Positions 1 through 8,860 are shown, counted from the first letter of the stretch. The stretch: DNA of 64,000 nucleotides from Hymenobacter sediminis (GCF_003231285.1 NZ_QKNS01000007.1:186001-250000), one strand, 5' to 3'. The notes: generated from the sequence alone by a model not told the origin. Numbers and translations are program-made.

Positions 1-1232
1 CCGAAAAGCTGGAACGGGAGCTGGAAGTAAACCAGGAGCGGGCCAACGCCGCCAAACAGCGCCGCGACGAGCTGCAGCAGTGGCTAAGTCAGCGCAAGGC
101 AGAGCTACACACGGCGCACACAGAGTTACAGCAGTTGCAGCAGCGCCGCCAAGAGCTACTGCCGGATGCTGACGTAGCGCGTGCCCGGCAGGCGCTGGAA
201 GAAGCAGTTCGCGCCGCCGACCAGCGCCGCCAGCTGGCCGACCAGCAGTTCCAGCAACACGACACCGCTCTCACCGTGGCTGCCACCCGCTTGCGCCAGC
301 ACGAGCACGATGCCGAGCAGCAGCAGCAAACCCGGGAGGAACGCTACACTACCTTAACTACGGCTCTCACTACCGCCGGCCTAGCCCCCGACCCTGCCGC
401 GCTGCCGGCCTTGCTCCTACCCCCTGCCGAGCTGCAAACCTTGCAAAACCAACTGCGCCGCCACGAGCAGGAAACAGCCCTAGTCGCGCAATCACTGCAG
501 GAAACAACTCAGCACTTGGAGCAGGAAGAAGCCCGCAAGCTGACGACAGAGCCCCTGGAAAGCATCGACCAACAGTTGTCCTCTACCAACCAACAGCTCG
601 CCTCCCTTAATCAGCAGTTGGGGCAGCGGCAAGAGCGCCTGAGCAACCACCGGGCCGGACAGGAGCGCCACGCTGTTCTGGCAGCCGAGTTGGAAAAGCA
701 ACAGCAGGAAGCTCGCCGCTGGCGGCAGCTGGCCGAATTGATTGGCTCTGCCGATGGCAAGAAGTTTAGTGAGTTTGCCCAGGGCCTCACCCTGGCGCGC
801 CTGGTGGATCTGGCCAACCGCCACCTGCACCGCTTCACCGACCGGTACCGCATCCTGCGAAACCCTGAGCAGCACCTCGACCTCCTGATTCAGGATGAGT
901 ACCAGGCCGCCGCGGTGCGCACCATGAACTCGCTGTCGGGCGGGGAGAGTTTCCTCGTCAGCCTGGCGTTGGCCCTGGGCCTCTCGGAGCTGGCCGGCCG
1001 CCGCACCCAGATTGATACCCTCTTCATCGATGAAGGCTTCGGCACCCTCGACCCCGACACACTGGACGTGGCGCTGTCAGCCCTCGAAATGCTGCAGGGC
1101 ACGGGCAAAACTATCGGCATCATCTCGCACGTTGAGGCACTAAAGGAGCGCGTCACTACCCAGATTAGCGTGCGGAAGGGCGCCGGTGGCGTAAGCTCTC
1201 TGCAGGTGCTAGGCTTTGGGCAGGAAGTGTAG
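1..1232 (+). CDS. sbcC: SbcC nuclease ATPase subunit, C-terminal part (5' end outside window)
   Basis: The reading frame is open from the window edge, so this is the 3' part of a longer gene. SbcC is the ATPase and coiled-coil subunit of the SbcCD (Mre11/Rad50-like) nuclease, which opens hairpins and processes DNA ends. What is visible is a long Gln/Glu/Arg-rich coiled coil, then the C-terminal ATPase lobe. That lobe carries the ABC signature NSLSGGESFLVSLALAL, a Walker B stretch (DTLFIDEGFGTLD) and the switch histidine in IISHVEALKERV. The N-terminal Walker A lobe and the zinc hook lie upstream, where the nuclease partner sbcD would also be expected. Family assignment is firm. Confidence 0.93.
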   Translation, partial: EKLERELEVNQERANAAKQRRDELQQWLSQRKAELHTAHTELQQLQQRRQELLPDADVARARQALEEAVRAADQRRQLADQQFQQHDTALTVAATRLRQHEHDAEQQQQTREERYTTLTTALTTAGLAPDPAALPALLLPPAELQTLQNQLRRHEQETALVAQSLQETTQHLEQEEARKLTTEPLESIDQQLSSTNQQLASLNQQLGQRQERLSNHRAGQERHAVLAAELEKQQQEARRWRQLAELIGSADGKKFSEFAQGLTLARLVDLANRHLHRFTDRYRILRNPEQHLDLLIQDEYQAAAVRTMNSLSGGESFLVSLALALGLSELAGRRTQIDTLFIDEGFGTLDPDTLDVALSALEMLQGTGKTIGIISHVEALKERVTTQISVRKGAGGVSSLQVLGFGQEV

Positions 1233-1248
1233 TTGCTGATAGCACACC

Positions 1249-1330
1249 GTCATTGCGGGCGGAAGAGCGGAAGCCGGATTTACTATCCTAGATTGTTCAA
1301 CCCAGTTTCCGTCCTTCTGCCCGCAATGAT
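1249..1330. repeat. Intergenic inverted repeat (REP-like hairpin)
   Basis: The arm CATTGCGGGC (1251-1260) is matched by its exact reverse complement at 1319-1328. Further partial pairing runs inward (GGAAG..GCGGAA against TTCC.TCCTTC). It fills the gap between the end of sbcC and the end of the convergent downstream gene. It may act as a two-way terminator, but it lacks a T-run and looks more like a dispersed palindromic repeat. Confidence 0.6.
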
Positions 1331-1331
1331 A

Positions 1332-2396
1332 CTACCTACCCTCTCCTACCTCCCGAATCTCGGCCCAGCTCCAGTAGCGCCGAGGCTGAATACCGGCGTA
1401 GCGGCGGCGGAAAAAGGCTACTATCTCCGCTTCCAGTTGCTCCGCCGGAATAGAAGAAGCATGAATAGGCCGTTGATCAGGATCGGCGTAGCGCTGGGCT
1501 TTGGTGAGGGTTTTACCGCTTAGGCGCAGCAGGGGGCCAGTATCGGTAATGCCATCGAAGGTCCAGCGGTGGGGTGCAAGCTCCTGGTCGTTGAGCTGGG
1601 TGGCCAGTTCCAAGAGGGGTAGGCGCGGCAGCGTGGGGCGGCTTTCCAGATCAATCCAGGTGGTGTACTTGTATTCGAATTCGTACCGCTGTCCGTCGTA
1701 GATGCTCAATACCATATCGGCGCCAGCCGTGGGGCCAAACAGGGCGTAATAAGAGACAGGCCGGGGCGTGCGTACCACTACCAATCCTACCTCGGGGTAG
1801 CGGCGCAACATGGTGGCGGGGCTTTGCATCAGGGCTACGCCCTGCTTTACGCGCTGGTATTCTGGCTCCCAGGCTGCCCGGCCGGTTTCCGGATCAAGCA
1901 GTACCTCGGCGAAGCGTGGCAGAAACCATTCAAACTTCTCGGCAGAGGCTTCATCTTCACGCCGCCGACGGGCTGGTGCTCCGAAAGGCTCGTAGAAGCG
2001 CGCTTTCTCTTCGGCGTTCAGCCAACATACCAACTGCAGGGCGTGGTCGGCTAAGGCGTCGGCCCAATTTATTTCGCGAAAGTCGCCCAGGGTAGCTACT
2101 AAGCGCAACAGGTGTTCGTGCTGCAGGGCCAGCTCCGGATTAAGCAGGGCCCATACTCCCACAAACCCATCCACATCAAAATGATTGGTGGTAACAGCCT
2201 TGGCCTCTAAGCCAGGGGTAGCAGCCTGGCGCAAAGCCCGCAGCACGGAACCAGCGCTGGTATCATCGCGCAAGGGCTCCGGGGTAGCGGCACCGCGCCA
2301 ATGGGCCAACGTAAGCGCAGCTCCCTGACCGGTGCTATCTACTACAATAGTGGGCTGCTGCCGCAACTGCCGGAACGGCACGAAATATTTGTTCAT
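1332..2396 (-). CDS. Conserved hypothetical protein, possibly DUF6687 family
   Basis: A 354-residue soluble protein with no signal peptide or membrane segment. Near residue 90 it has TTNHFDVDGFVGVWALL, an Asp-rich motif that recalls the DxD metal-binding loops of DHH-type phosphoesterases. The rest shows no catalytic signature I recognise. I associate this protein type with DUF6687 of Hymenobacter relatives, but that is recall, not a search. It converges on sbcC, and the HNH gene lies just upstream on the same strand (47 bases), so the two may be co-transcribed. No function is assigned. Confidence 0.7.
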   Translation of the reverse strand: MNKYFVPFRQLRQQPTIVVDSTGQGAALTLAHWRGAATPEPLRDDTSAGSVLRALRQAATPGLEAKAVTTNHFDVDGFVGVWALLNPELALQHEHLLRLVATLGDFREINWADALADHALQLVCWLNAEEKARFYEPFGAPARRRREDEASAEKFEWFLPRFAEVLLDPETGRAAWEPEYQRVKQGVALMQSPATMLRRYPEVGLVVVRTPRPVSYYALFGPTAGADMVLSIYDGQRYEFEYKYTTWIDLESRPTLPRLPLLELATQLNDQELAPHRWTFDGITDTGPLLRLSGKTLTKAQRYADPDQRPIHASSIPAEQLEAEIVAFFRRRYAGIQPRRYWSWAEIREVGEGR

Positions 2397-2443
2397 GTTG
2401 GCGGAAATAGGGCTGGGTCAGCCCAAAGGTAGCGGCTGCCTTC

Positions 2444-2764
2444 CTACCCCCGCCGTGCCCGCCGGTTGCTGATGCGCTCTACCCGGTTGCGCCGCACCCA
2501 GTGCAGATATTTCTGAAGCTCCTCGGCACTGCGCAGGCTTTCTACAGTATTGTAGCGCCGGGCTAGCTCGCGGTTCGTGAACAGCAAATGCACGGTACTA
2601 TGGCAAGGTTGACACAAATCTACCACGGGTCCGTAGCGGCCGCCTTCTTCGCGGGGTACTAAATGATGTCGCGAGGTATGCTGCACTTCTCGCTCGCATA
2701 GCCCACAACGCAATGCTGTTGGTAACAGCCCCGGCAGCGTCCATTCATGCTTTTTTCTTCGCAT
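2444..2764 (-). CDS. Small HNH endonuclease-like protein
   Basis: A 106-residue basic protein with an HNH/treble-clef signature: CGLCEREV, then RHHLVPREEGG, then DLCQPCHSTVH. The two CxxC pairs would bind a structural zinc, and the HH plus the later histidine would form the nuclease site. Stand-alone HNH proteins of this size are common in Bacteroidota chromosomes and their targets are usually unknown. It is not next to a restriction, phage or toxin gene here. It is the first gene of a possible two-gene minus-strand unit with the hypothetical gene that follows it. Confidence 0.8.
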   Translation of the reverse strand: MRRKKHEWTLPGLLPTALRCGLCEREVQHTSRHHLVPREEGGRYGPVVDLCQPCHSTVHLLFTNRELARRYNTVESLRSAEELQKYLHWVRRNRVERISNRRARRG

Positions 2765-2859
2765 TTCTTCTTTCTTTTCTTCTATCCTCTAATTAAACAC
2801 ACTAACAGTGTTTCGGATTCATTCTTGCTATTTTGATAAAAAACAGGCCAAAATTTTGT

Positions 2860-2887
2860 TTGTACTTTCAATTAACGGCTATATTTG
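2860..2887 (+). promoter_or_regulatory. Bacteroidota-type promoter for the secreted protein
   Basis: TTG at 2860-2862, a 17-base spacer, then TATATTTG at 2880-2887, which fits TAnnTTTG. It lies in the AT-rich gap between the divergent HNH gene and the plus-strand secreted-protein gene, and implies a 5' leader of about 95 bases. Confidence 0.6.
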
Positions 2888-2990
2888 ATTGCACCTCGGC
2901 TGCGTGCAACCACCAAGGCACAGATGATGAGGTTGAATAGGTTTCTTGACTTTGACACTTACTAATTTTTCACTTCTTCATTCTGTTTCT

Positions 2991-3431
2991 ATGCGCGTTT
3001 CTACTCCTGCTTTTTCTTTGTCTCGTGTGTTGCGGGTAGCAGGTTTGCTACTAGCACTGGTAATCTTTTCGCCTACCACATCCAAGGCGCAAACGTGGCT
3101 GGTTTCGACTGATGCCTATGTGAAGCTGGGGGTAGTAGACAAATTTGGCCAGCTGGGCGAGTACACCGCTAAGTTTGTGGTTATCAACCAGGAAACGGGC
3201 AAAGAATATTCTCTGTCTAAGCTTATTACTAAGGGGCAGAATGGTATCGATGTTATCTTCCCTTCTGAGCCCTCCGAGGCCGATTATTTCAAAACTACCA
3301 GCGGTGAAGCAGCTGCAGCGCGCCCCGGCCGCTATACATGGGAATGCCAGGTTTCAGGAAAAAAAGTGGTTGGTGGGCGTTTTAGCTTTTCTGAAGTCTC
3401 AAATGATGTTACCTTGCTAGGCAAGAACTGA
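2991..3431 (+). CDS. Secreted hypothetical protein
   Basis: The ATG at 2991 is preferred over an in-frame TTG at 2946, because it gives a clean signal peptide: basic start, hydrophobic run VAGLLLALVIF and a cut near SKAQ. The mature part is about 115 residues with beta-strand-like alternation and no cysteines, so a small periplasmic or exported beta-sandwich is plausible. No family is recognised. A strong promoter candidate lies upstream and an intrinsic terminator directly downstream, so it is probably a single-gene unit. Confidence 0.75.
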   Translation: MRVSTPAFSLSRVLRVAGLLLALVIFSPTTSKAQTWLVSTDAYVKLGVVDKFGQLGEYTAKFVVINQETGKEYSLSKLITKGQNGIDVIFPSEPSEADYFKTTSGEAAAARPGRYTWECQVSGKKVVGGRFSFSEVSNDVTLLGKN

Positions 3432-3464
3432 TTCCCTCCTTTTTCACCCACTCACTTACAAGCG

Positions 3465-3496
3465 AAAGCCCGGTGTTGCAGCACCGGGCTTTTTTG
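3465..3496 (+). terminator. Rho-independent terminator
   Basis: A 10-bp stem, AAGCCCGGTG (3466-3475) with CACCGGGCTT (3482-3491), has a 6-base loop and runs into a T-run. It ends the secreted-protein transcript ahead of thioredoxin. Confidence 0.9.
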
Positions 3497-3595
3497 TGTC
3501 CCGCCTGCTCTAAAAACAGGCTACCTCTGGGGCTTTTGATGCGTACAAGGCAGGTAGGCGGCACAGTGCCCGCCTGCTTTTATCATCTTTACATC

Positions 3596-3904
3596 ATGCC
3601 GAAAAAATCGTTTTCCGAACTTATCAGCAGCCCGGGCATGCCAGTGCTCGTTGACTTTTACGCCGACTGGTGTGGCCCTTGCAAAACCATGGCCCCTATT
3701 CTGGAACAGGTAGCGGCACAGCATCAGGGCAAGGTGAAAGTCATTAAGATTGATGTAGACCGCAACCAAGCCGTGGCCCAGCAGTTTCGGGTGCAGAGCA
3801 TTCCTACCCTGATTCTGTTCCATAAAGGCCAGCCAGTGTGGCGGCAAGCGGGCGTAGTATCGGCGGCTCAGCTGGGGCAGGTGGTACAAGGCGTGACCGG
3901 ATAA
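3596..3904 (+). CDS. trxA: Thioredoxin
   Basis: A cytoplasmic disulfide reductase of 102 residues, close to the standard thioredoxin length. It has the active site WCGPC at residues 25-29 and the cis-proline loop SIPTLI. The frame is open upstream, but the ATG at 3596 gives the usual N-terminus, and the preceding residues are terminator sequence translated by chance. It is electron donor for enzymes such as ribonucleotide reductase and peroxiredoxins. Several thioredoxins are usual in these genomes, so the trxA symbol is a family label rather than proof that this is the main one. Confidence 0.92.
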   Translation: MPKKSFSELISSPGMPVLVDFYADWCGPCKTMAPILEQVAAQHQGKVKVIKIDVDRNQAVAQQFRVQSIPTLILFHKGQPVWRQAGVVSAAQLGQVVQGVTG

Positions 3905-3997
3905 CCTGCCGGGCTGAGCTCAACGACAAACTTCCGGGCTGCTTCGGGCGTTGGGAGAGTGTCCGTACTTTTGGACTCCCTTGTACCCCTGACTCGA

Positions 3998-6343
3998 ATG
4001 ACAGTACGGCTTACGATTTTAAGTATCCTGATGGGACTAGGTGTGCTGGTCCCACAGGTGGTGCAGGCGCAGGTGCGCTACGTGCTTTCTGGTGTTGTGC
4101 GCGGTGTGGGCGCTTCGGAAGGGCTGCCCGGCGCAACGGTGGCCGTACCCGCCCTAGGCATTGGCGCCACCACCGCCGATGATGGCTCCTATGCGCTTAC
4201 GCTGCCGGCCGGTCGCCATCAGGTAACTGTTTCCTTTATCGGTTACGCTACCCAAACCCGCGAACTAAACCTCACCCGCGACCAGCGCCTTTCCTTTCAG
4301 CTAGCCGAAGCGGGCAATACGTTGGGCGAGGTGGTTATTGAAGGCTCGGGCTCTTTGGAGCAGAAGCTGCAAACCACCCAGATGAGCGTGGACCGCCTGA
4401 CAGCCCGGGAGGCCAAGCTGCTGCCAGCCCTGTTCGGGGAAGTAGATATTCTGAAAACCCTACAGCTCAAGCCAGGTGTGCAGAACGGCGGCGAAGGTAC
4501 CTCGGGCCTGTTTGTCCGGGGAGGCTCTGCCGACCAGAATCTAGTACTGCTCGATGATGCGCTGGTGTACAACCCGAGTCACTTATTCGGGTTGTTTTCG
4601 GTATTTAACTCCGATGCGGTGCAGTCGGTGGACTTGTACAAAGGTGGCTTTCCGGCCCAATACGGGGGTAGGCTTTCCTCGGTAGTCGATGTGAAGCTCC
4701 GCCCCGGCAACCCCGAGAAGTTTACTACCAGCGGCGGCATTGGGCTAATTTCCTCGCGCCTGACGCTGGAAGGCCCTATCAAGAAGGGCAAAGGCGCTTT
4801 CCTCGTGTCGGGTAGGCGCACCTACTTCGATGTGTTTACTCGTCAGATCAACCGCCTCAACAACGACGACCCTGATTATAACCCCATTCCGGACTACTAC
4901 TTCTACGACTTCAACGCCAAGGCTAACTACAAGCTGGGTGACAAAGACGAGCTGTTCCTGACTGGCTACTTGGGCAACGACGTGTTTGGGTTCAACTCCC
5001 AGAACGGTTTTAATTTCGATTTCAGTTGGGGCAACACGGTGGCTTCAGTGCGCTGGAACCACGTTTTTAACCCGCGTTTGTTTCTGAACACTACGGCTTC
5101 GCTGACTAAGTACAAGTACCAGATTGCCAACAAGCTCGATCAGTTCGGCTTCAACCTCTCCTCTGACATCCGGGACCTGACGCTGCGCTCTGACCTGGAC
5201 TATACGCCCAACGAGCGGCACGCGCTGCGCTTTGGGGTTACGGCTACCCATCACCGTTTCGGTACAGGCAGCCTACAGGCCGGCTCCCAGGATGGCAGCG
5301 TCAACATCGGCTCCGATGTTACTTACTATGGCACCGAAGCTGGCCTCTACGCCTCCGACACTTACAAACCCTCCGATAAGCTGCAGCTGGAGTATGGGCT
5401 GCGACTATCCGGCTTCCAGTCAGGCTCTGATGCTTACGGCGGACTGGAGCCGCGCGCCGCGGTGCGCTATTCGCTTACCCCCAACGTGTCCTTAAAGGGC
5501 AGCTACGCGCTGATGTACCAGTACGTGCACCTGGTTACAAACACGGGCGCCTCCCTCCCAACGGATATCTGGTATCCGTCGCGGCAATCGGTGAAGCCTC
5601 AGCGCAGCCAGCAGGTAGCGGGCGGCGTAAGCTGGTTGCTCGGCGACGGGCGCTACCTGCTCACAAACGAGGTGTACTACAAGTGGGCCCAGCGCCAGAT
5701 TGATTTCAAGGACGGGGCCCAACTGTTCGTGAACCCCGACCTAGACTCTGAGTTCTTGTTCGGTAAGGGCTGGGCCTACGGCAACGAGCTGTACTTGGAG
5801 AAGAAGCAGGGCCGTACCACTGGCTGGATAGGCTACACACTTTCCTGGACGAAGCGGCGCTTTCCGCCCCAGCGCGGCACCAACGGCATCAATAACGGTA
5901 ATACCTTCTACCCTACCTACGACCGGCGCCATAACCTTACGGTGGTAGTGTTGCACCAGCTTAACCAGCGCATCAACCTCACGGGCTCGTTTGTATTCAC
6001 TTCCGGGGCGGCCACTACCCTGCCTCTGGGCCGCTTTGCATTTCAAGATGTGGCGGGTGCCGAGCCCTCGGCCGTGCCCATCTACCCTGAACGCAACACC
6101 TACCGGCTGGCTCCTTACAACCGCCTCGACCTGGGCCTAGTGTACAAGCTGAAGCCCATTCGCTCGGGCGGTGAATCGGACCTGACGTTCAGTGTGTACA
6201 ATGCTTACAACCGGCGCAACCCCTACTTCGTGTACTTCGACCAGATAGAAAACGAGGATACCGACGAAGTGCTCGGCTACCGTGCCCGGCAGGTTTCGCT
6301 GTTTCCGGTAATTCCGTCGGTTACCTATAACTTCAAATTCTGA
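3998..6343 (+). CDS. TonB-dependent receptor with carboxypeptidase-regulatory-like N-terminal domain
   Basis: An outer-membrane active-transport receptor of 781 residues. The ATG at 3998 is chosen over an in-frame GTG at 3959, because it places a signal peptide at once (LTILSILMGLGVLVPQVVQAQ). Next comes a CarboxypepD_reg-like beta-sandwich (LSGVVRGVGASEGLPGATV), then a plug domain with VFNSDAVQSVDLYKGGFPAQYGG, then a beta barrel ending in an aromatic C-terminus (SVTYNFKF). The substrate is not evident. The DUF4249 lipoprotein starts 6 bases after the stop, a standard Bacteroidota receptor/lipoprotein pair. It is not the SusC type: the typical TonB box region and SusD partner are absent. Confidence 0.93.
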   Translation: MTVRLTILSILMGLGVLVPQVVQAQVRYVLSGVVRGVGASEGLPGATVAVPALGIGATTADDGSYALTLPAGRHQVTVSFIGYATQTRELNLTRDQRLSFQLAEAGNTLGEVVIEGSGSLEQKLQTTQMSVDRLTAREAKLLPALFGEVDILKTLQLKPGVQNGGEGTSGLFVRGGSADQNLVLLDDALVYNPSHLFGLFSVFNSDAVQSVDLYKGGFPAQYGGRLSSVVDVKLRPGNPEKFTTSGGIGLISSRLTLEGPIKKGKGAFLVSGRRTYFDVFTRQINRLNNDDPDYNPIPDYYFYDFNAKANYKLGDKDELFLTGYLGNDVFGFNSQNGFNFDFSWGNTVASVRWNHVFNPRLFLNTTASLTKYKYQIANKLDQFGFNLSSDIRDLTLRSDLDYTPNERHALRFGVTATHHRFGTGSLQAGSQDGSVNIGSDVTYYGTEAGLYASDTYKPSDKLQLEYGLRLSGFQSGSDAYGGLEPRAAVRYSLTPNVSLKGSYALMYQYVHLVTNTGASLPTDIWYPSRQSVKPQRSQQVAGGVSWLLGDGRYLLTNEVYYKWAQRQIDFKDGAQLFVNPDLDSEFLFGKGWAYGNELYLEKKQGRTTGWIGYTLSWTKRRFPPQRGTNGINNGNTFYPTYDRRHNLTVVVLHQLNQRINLTGSFVFTSGAATTLPLGRFAFQDVAGAEPSAVPIYPERNTYRLAPYNRLDLGLVYKLKPIRSGGESDLTFSVYNAYNRRNPYFVYFDQIENEDTDEVLGYRARQVSLFPVIPSVTYNFKF

Positions 6344-6349
6344 GCGCCG

Positions 6350-7222
6350 ATGATGCGGACTACCTGGATTTCACGGCTTCTGACGAAGAAAACCGACCTA
6401 CCGGTATATTGGGCGGCAATAGCCCTTGGGCTGGTGGGCGGCTCACTAAGCGGCTGCGGCCTGCAAAAAGATATTGACGTGGAGTTGCCCGCCTACCCCC
6501 CTCAACTGGTGGTAGAAGCCTACCTCGAAAACGGCCGAATCCCGCGGTTATCTGTTTCGGAATCGGGGCCTTACCTAGCTCCCCCTACCCTGCAGGTGCC
6601 CACCGATGTACAGGTAGTGCTGACCCAGCCGAACGGCCGGCGCGACACGCTGCGCTACGGCCCCAACATCGACCGGAGCACTGGCAAAGGGTACACCCAC
6701 AGCGGCAACCGACGCCTGACAGCCCGGCCCGGCGACGTATTTCAACTGGAAGCCTACGATACCAAAGGCCGCCGGATAACTGGCACGGCTACCATGCCCG
6801 CTCTGGTCCCGATTGATACCGTGGAGTGGAAGTTCGACGACAAGCCCGGTGACCAACGGCGCGCCTACGTGCTCGTCAAGTTCCAGGACCCCGCTAATGC
6901 TACCGACTTCTACCGCTTTCAGGTGCACAAAGGCCGCCTTACTGAAGAAGCCGAGGTAGAATATACCCCTGATGACCGCCTGACCAACGGGCAATTGGTT
7001 ACCCTGGGTACATCTTATGAGTTTGAGCCCAACGATACGCTCATTGTTACGCTTTACCACCTCGACCGACCTTACTATCAGTTTCTGCAGTCGGTGGATG
7101 ATGCGCGTGGCGCTAATGGCAACCCGTTTGCCCAGCCCTCCGGTGTCAGAAGTACTGTAGAGGGCGGCATTGGTGTATTTACTGTACTAAGCTACCAGCG
7201 GCGGCAAGTTATTCTGAAGTAA
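6350..7222 (+). CDS. DUF4249 family lipoprotein
   Basis: A 290-residue lipoprotein with an N-terminal hydrophobic segment and lipobox GSLSGC. The mature protein begins with the DUF4249 pattern LVVEAYLENGRIPRLSVSESG and continues with beta-rich sequence including FQLEAYDTKGRRITGTATMP. Such proteins are found immediately downstream of TonB-dependent receptors in Bacteroidota and probably act as a surface or periplasmic partner in substrate capture. The intergenic gap is 6 bases, so translation is probably coupled. A strong hairpin follows the gene. Confidence 0.88.
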   Translation: MMRTTWISRLLTKKTDLPVYWAAIALGLVGGSLSGCGLQKDIDVELPAYPPQLVVEAYLENGRIPRLSVSESGPYLAPPTLQVPTDVQVVLTQPNGRRDTLRYGPNIDRSTGKGYTHSGNRRLTARPGDVFQLEAYDTKGRRITGTATMPALVPIDTVEWKFDDKPGDQRRAYVLVKFQDPANATDFYRFQVHKGRLTEEAEVEYTPDDRLTNGQLVTLGTSYEFEPNDTLIVTLYHLDRPYYQFLQSVDDARGANGNPFAQPSGVRSTVEGGIGVFTVLSYQRRQVILK

Positions 7223-7267
7223 ATAGTTAATTCCCTATGCAACTAGGCGAGGGTATCTATTACTCTT

Positions 7268-7312
7268 GTTAGCACCTACCAGACTATGTCTGATAGGTGC
7301 TAACTATTTTTC
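7268..7312 (+). terminator. Rho-independent terminator after the receptor/DUF4249 pair
   Basis: The stem GTTAGCACCTA (7268-7278) with TAGGTGCTAAC (7294-7304) is extended inward by AGAC/GTCT, then followed by a T-rich run. Confidence 0.85.
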
Positions 7313-7332
7313 ACTATTTCTTACTTTTTCCT

Positions 7333-7782
7333 ATGAAAGGTATTTCTTCTCTATTGCTCACCTTATCGTTAGTAACCGGCGTCATAACAAGCAGTTGCAA
7401 TCTATTAGAAAGCCATGACTGCAAGTGTGCCCCTCCACCTAAGGAGCCAGTTACGCCAGCCGCGCTAAGCAAAGTAGATACCTGGTATCTGAATGAGGTG
7501 AACAGCGGCGGACAGCTCACCCGCACCAACGCCATCAAAGACCGGTATTCCATCCAGTTTCGCACCGACGGAACCTATGTGCAAACCCTGCTAGCCGATG
7601 GCACCGCCTATAACGGCACCTGGATGCTCATGGGCGCTGATAACCGCATTCTGCACCTCACCGACCACAAAGGGGCCGCCCAGGAATATTCTGTAGAGGG
7701 CGTGAGTGCCGAGTCGTTGTTCTATGGTCGGCTGGATAAAGCCGGGCAGCTAGAGTCTTACTTATTTAAATCTACCCGCTAA
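7333..7782 (+). CDS. Putative lipocalin-like lipoprotein
   Basis: The ATG at 7333 gives a 149-residue product with a lipoprotein signal (hydrophobic LLLTLSLVTGV, then ITSSC). The mature region has an early Pro-rich stretch and a pattern of short beta strands (DTWYLNEVNSGG, YSIQFRTDGTYVQTL, GTWMLMGADNRILHL). That recalls the lipocalin-like small lipoproteins common in Bacteroidota, but the resemblance is by pattern only. It sits between two intrinsic terminators, so it is probably transcribed alone. Confidence 0.7.
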   Translation: MKGISSLLLTLSLVTGVITSSCNLLESHDCKCAPPPKEPVTPAALSKVDTWYLNEVNSGGQLTRTNAIKDRYSIQFRTDGTYVQTLLADGTAYNGTWMLMGADNRILHLTDHKGAAQEYSVEGVSAESLFYGRLDKAGQLESYLFKSTR

Positions 7783-7804
7783 TAGTTGCGGGTTACCAAC
7801 TCAC

Positions 7805-7842
7805 AAAAAAAGCCGCTACAGTACGTAGCGGCCTTTTTCTTT
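7805..7842. terminator. Bidirectional terminator between convergent genes
   Basis: GCCGCTAC (7812-7819) pairs with GTAGCGGC (7825-7832), flanked by an A-run on the left and a T-run on the right. It can serve both the lipoprotein and the convergent nucleoside phosphorylase. Confidence 0.88.
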
Positions 7843-7859
7843 TACCAGGCAGGCATGGT

Positions 7860-8678
7860 TTACAACTTTTCCAGTACCCGCCGCAACAGGGCCGTAAGCC
7901 GAGGCTCGGCCACGGCGGCGGTGCGTAGGATGTCAGCAATGTCCACCTTCTTGAGCTTGCCCGGCGCGCATAAGTCGGTAATGACGGACACGGCCAGCAC
8001 TGGTAGGTTCATGTGCACGGCGGCAATAACCTCCGGCACCGTGCTCATGCCTACGGCATCGGCCCCGATGGTGCGCAGGTAGCGGTACTCGGCAGGGGTT
8101 TCGAGCATGGGGCCGGGTAGGGAAGCGTACACCCCGCGCCGCAGATACTGCTCCAGGCCCAGCTCCTGAGCGGCTTCTTCAGCCAGTTGTAGCAGGCCCA
8201 GGTCGTAGGGCTCCATCATATCGGGGAAGCGGGGGCCCAGCTCGTCGAGGTTTTTGCCGATGAGCGGATTAGTGGGCTGTAGGTTGATGTGGTCCTCCAG
8301 CAGCATCAGGTCGGAGTAGTCGTAGTCGGGGTTGAGGCCGCCGCTGGCGTTGCTCACGAATAGGCGCTGAATCCCAAGCAGCTTCATCACCCGCACCGGA
8401 AACACTACCTGCTCCATGCTGTAGCCCTCGTAGTAGTGGAAGCGGCCGCGCATCACCAGCACCCGCTTCCCGGCCAGCGTGCCCGCCAGCAACTCACCGG
8501 CGTGGCTTTCTACCGTGGAAACTGGGAAATGCGGAATATCGGCGTAGCTGAAGCGGTGGGCTACCTCCACTTCCTTGGCCAAAGCCCCCAGGCCCGTGCC
8601 GAGAATGATGCCCGCTTCGGGCTGAAAGGCTTGGAGCGTTTGGCGGAGGTAGGCGGCGGCTTCGTGGAGTTCGTGCAT
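7860..8678 (-). CDS. punA: Purine nucleoside phosphorylase (trimeric, PNP/MTAP family)
   Basis: Cleaves purine nucleosides with phosphate to free base and ribose-1-phosphate, in cytoplasmic purine salvage. The 272-residue start at 8678 is preferred, because upstream codons read through a palindromic repeat. Family landmarks: phosphate loop GIILGTGLG (23-31), MRGRFHYYEGY (76-86), VSNASGGLNP (108-117), SLPGPMLETPAEYR with the base-contacting Glu193, and GADAVGMSTVPE. One oddity: the position of human Asn243 (LITNKV) is Asp235 here (VITDLC). This residue contacts the purine 6-position, so specificity may differ from strict 6-oxopurine use. Confidence 0.92.
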   Translation of the reverse strand: MHELHEAAAYLRQTLQAFQPEAGIILGTGLGALAKEVEVAHRFSYADIPHFPVSTVESHAGELLAGTLAGKRVLVMRGRFHYYEGYSMEQVVFPVRVMKLLGIQRLFVSNASGGLNPDYDYSDLMLLEDHINLQPTNPLIGKNLDELGPRFPDMMEPYDLGLLQLAEEAAQELGLEQYLRRGVYASLPGPMLETPAEYRYLRTIGADAVGMSTVPEVIAAVHMNLPVLAVSVITDLCAPGKLKKVDIADILRTAAVAEPRLTALLRRVLEKL

Positions 8679-8745
8679 GGTAGAGTTGTCAGTTGTTGGT
8701 TGCCTGTTATCAGTTGCTGATGGGTAGCTAACCGCAAGGTTTGTA

Positions 8746-8860
8746 AAAAGTCTGTCATCCTGAGCACAGCGAAGGACCTTACCGCGCCAGGACAAGTCGT
8801 TGTTACGGCTCGTGTTGGCGTGATAAGGTCCTTCGCTCCGCTCAGGATGACAGACTTTTA
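8746..8860. repeat. Palindromic intergenic repeat, family A
   Basis: The left arm begins AAAAGTCTGTCATCCTGAGC and continues through CAGCGAAGGACCTTA. The right arm (about 8824-8859) is its near-perfect reverse complement, with a loop of about 40 bases. The same arm sequence recurs at 10852-10946. It lies between the sppA promoter-distal end and punA, with no ORF. Confidence 0.9.

Noticed and set aside
3473..3595. N-terminal extension of thioredoxin
   Set aside because: The extra 41 residues start inside a terminator stem; standard thioredoxin length begins at 3596.
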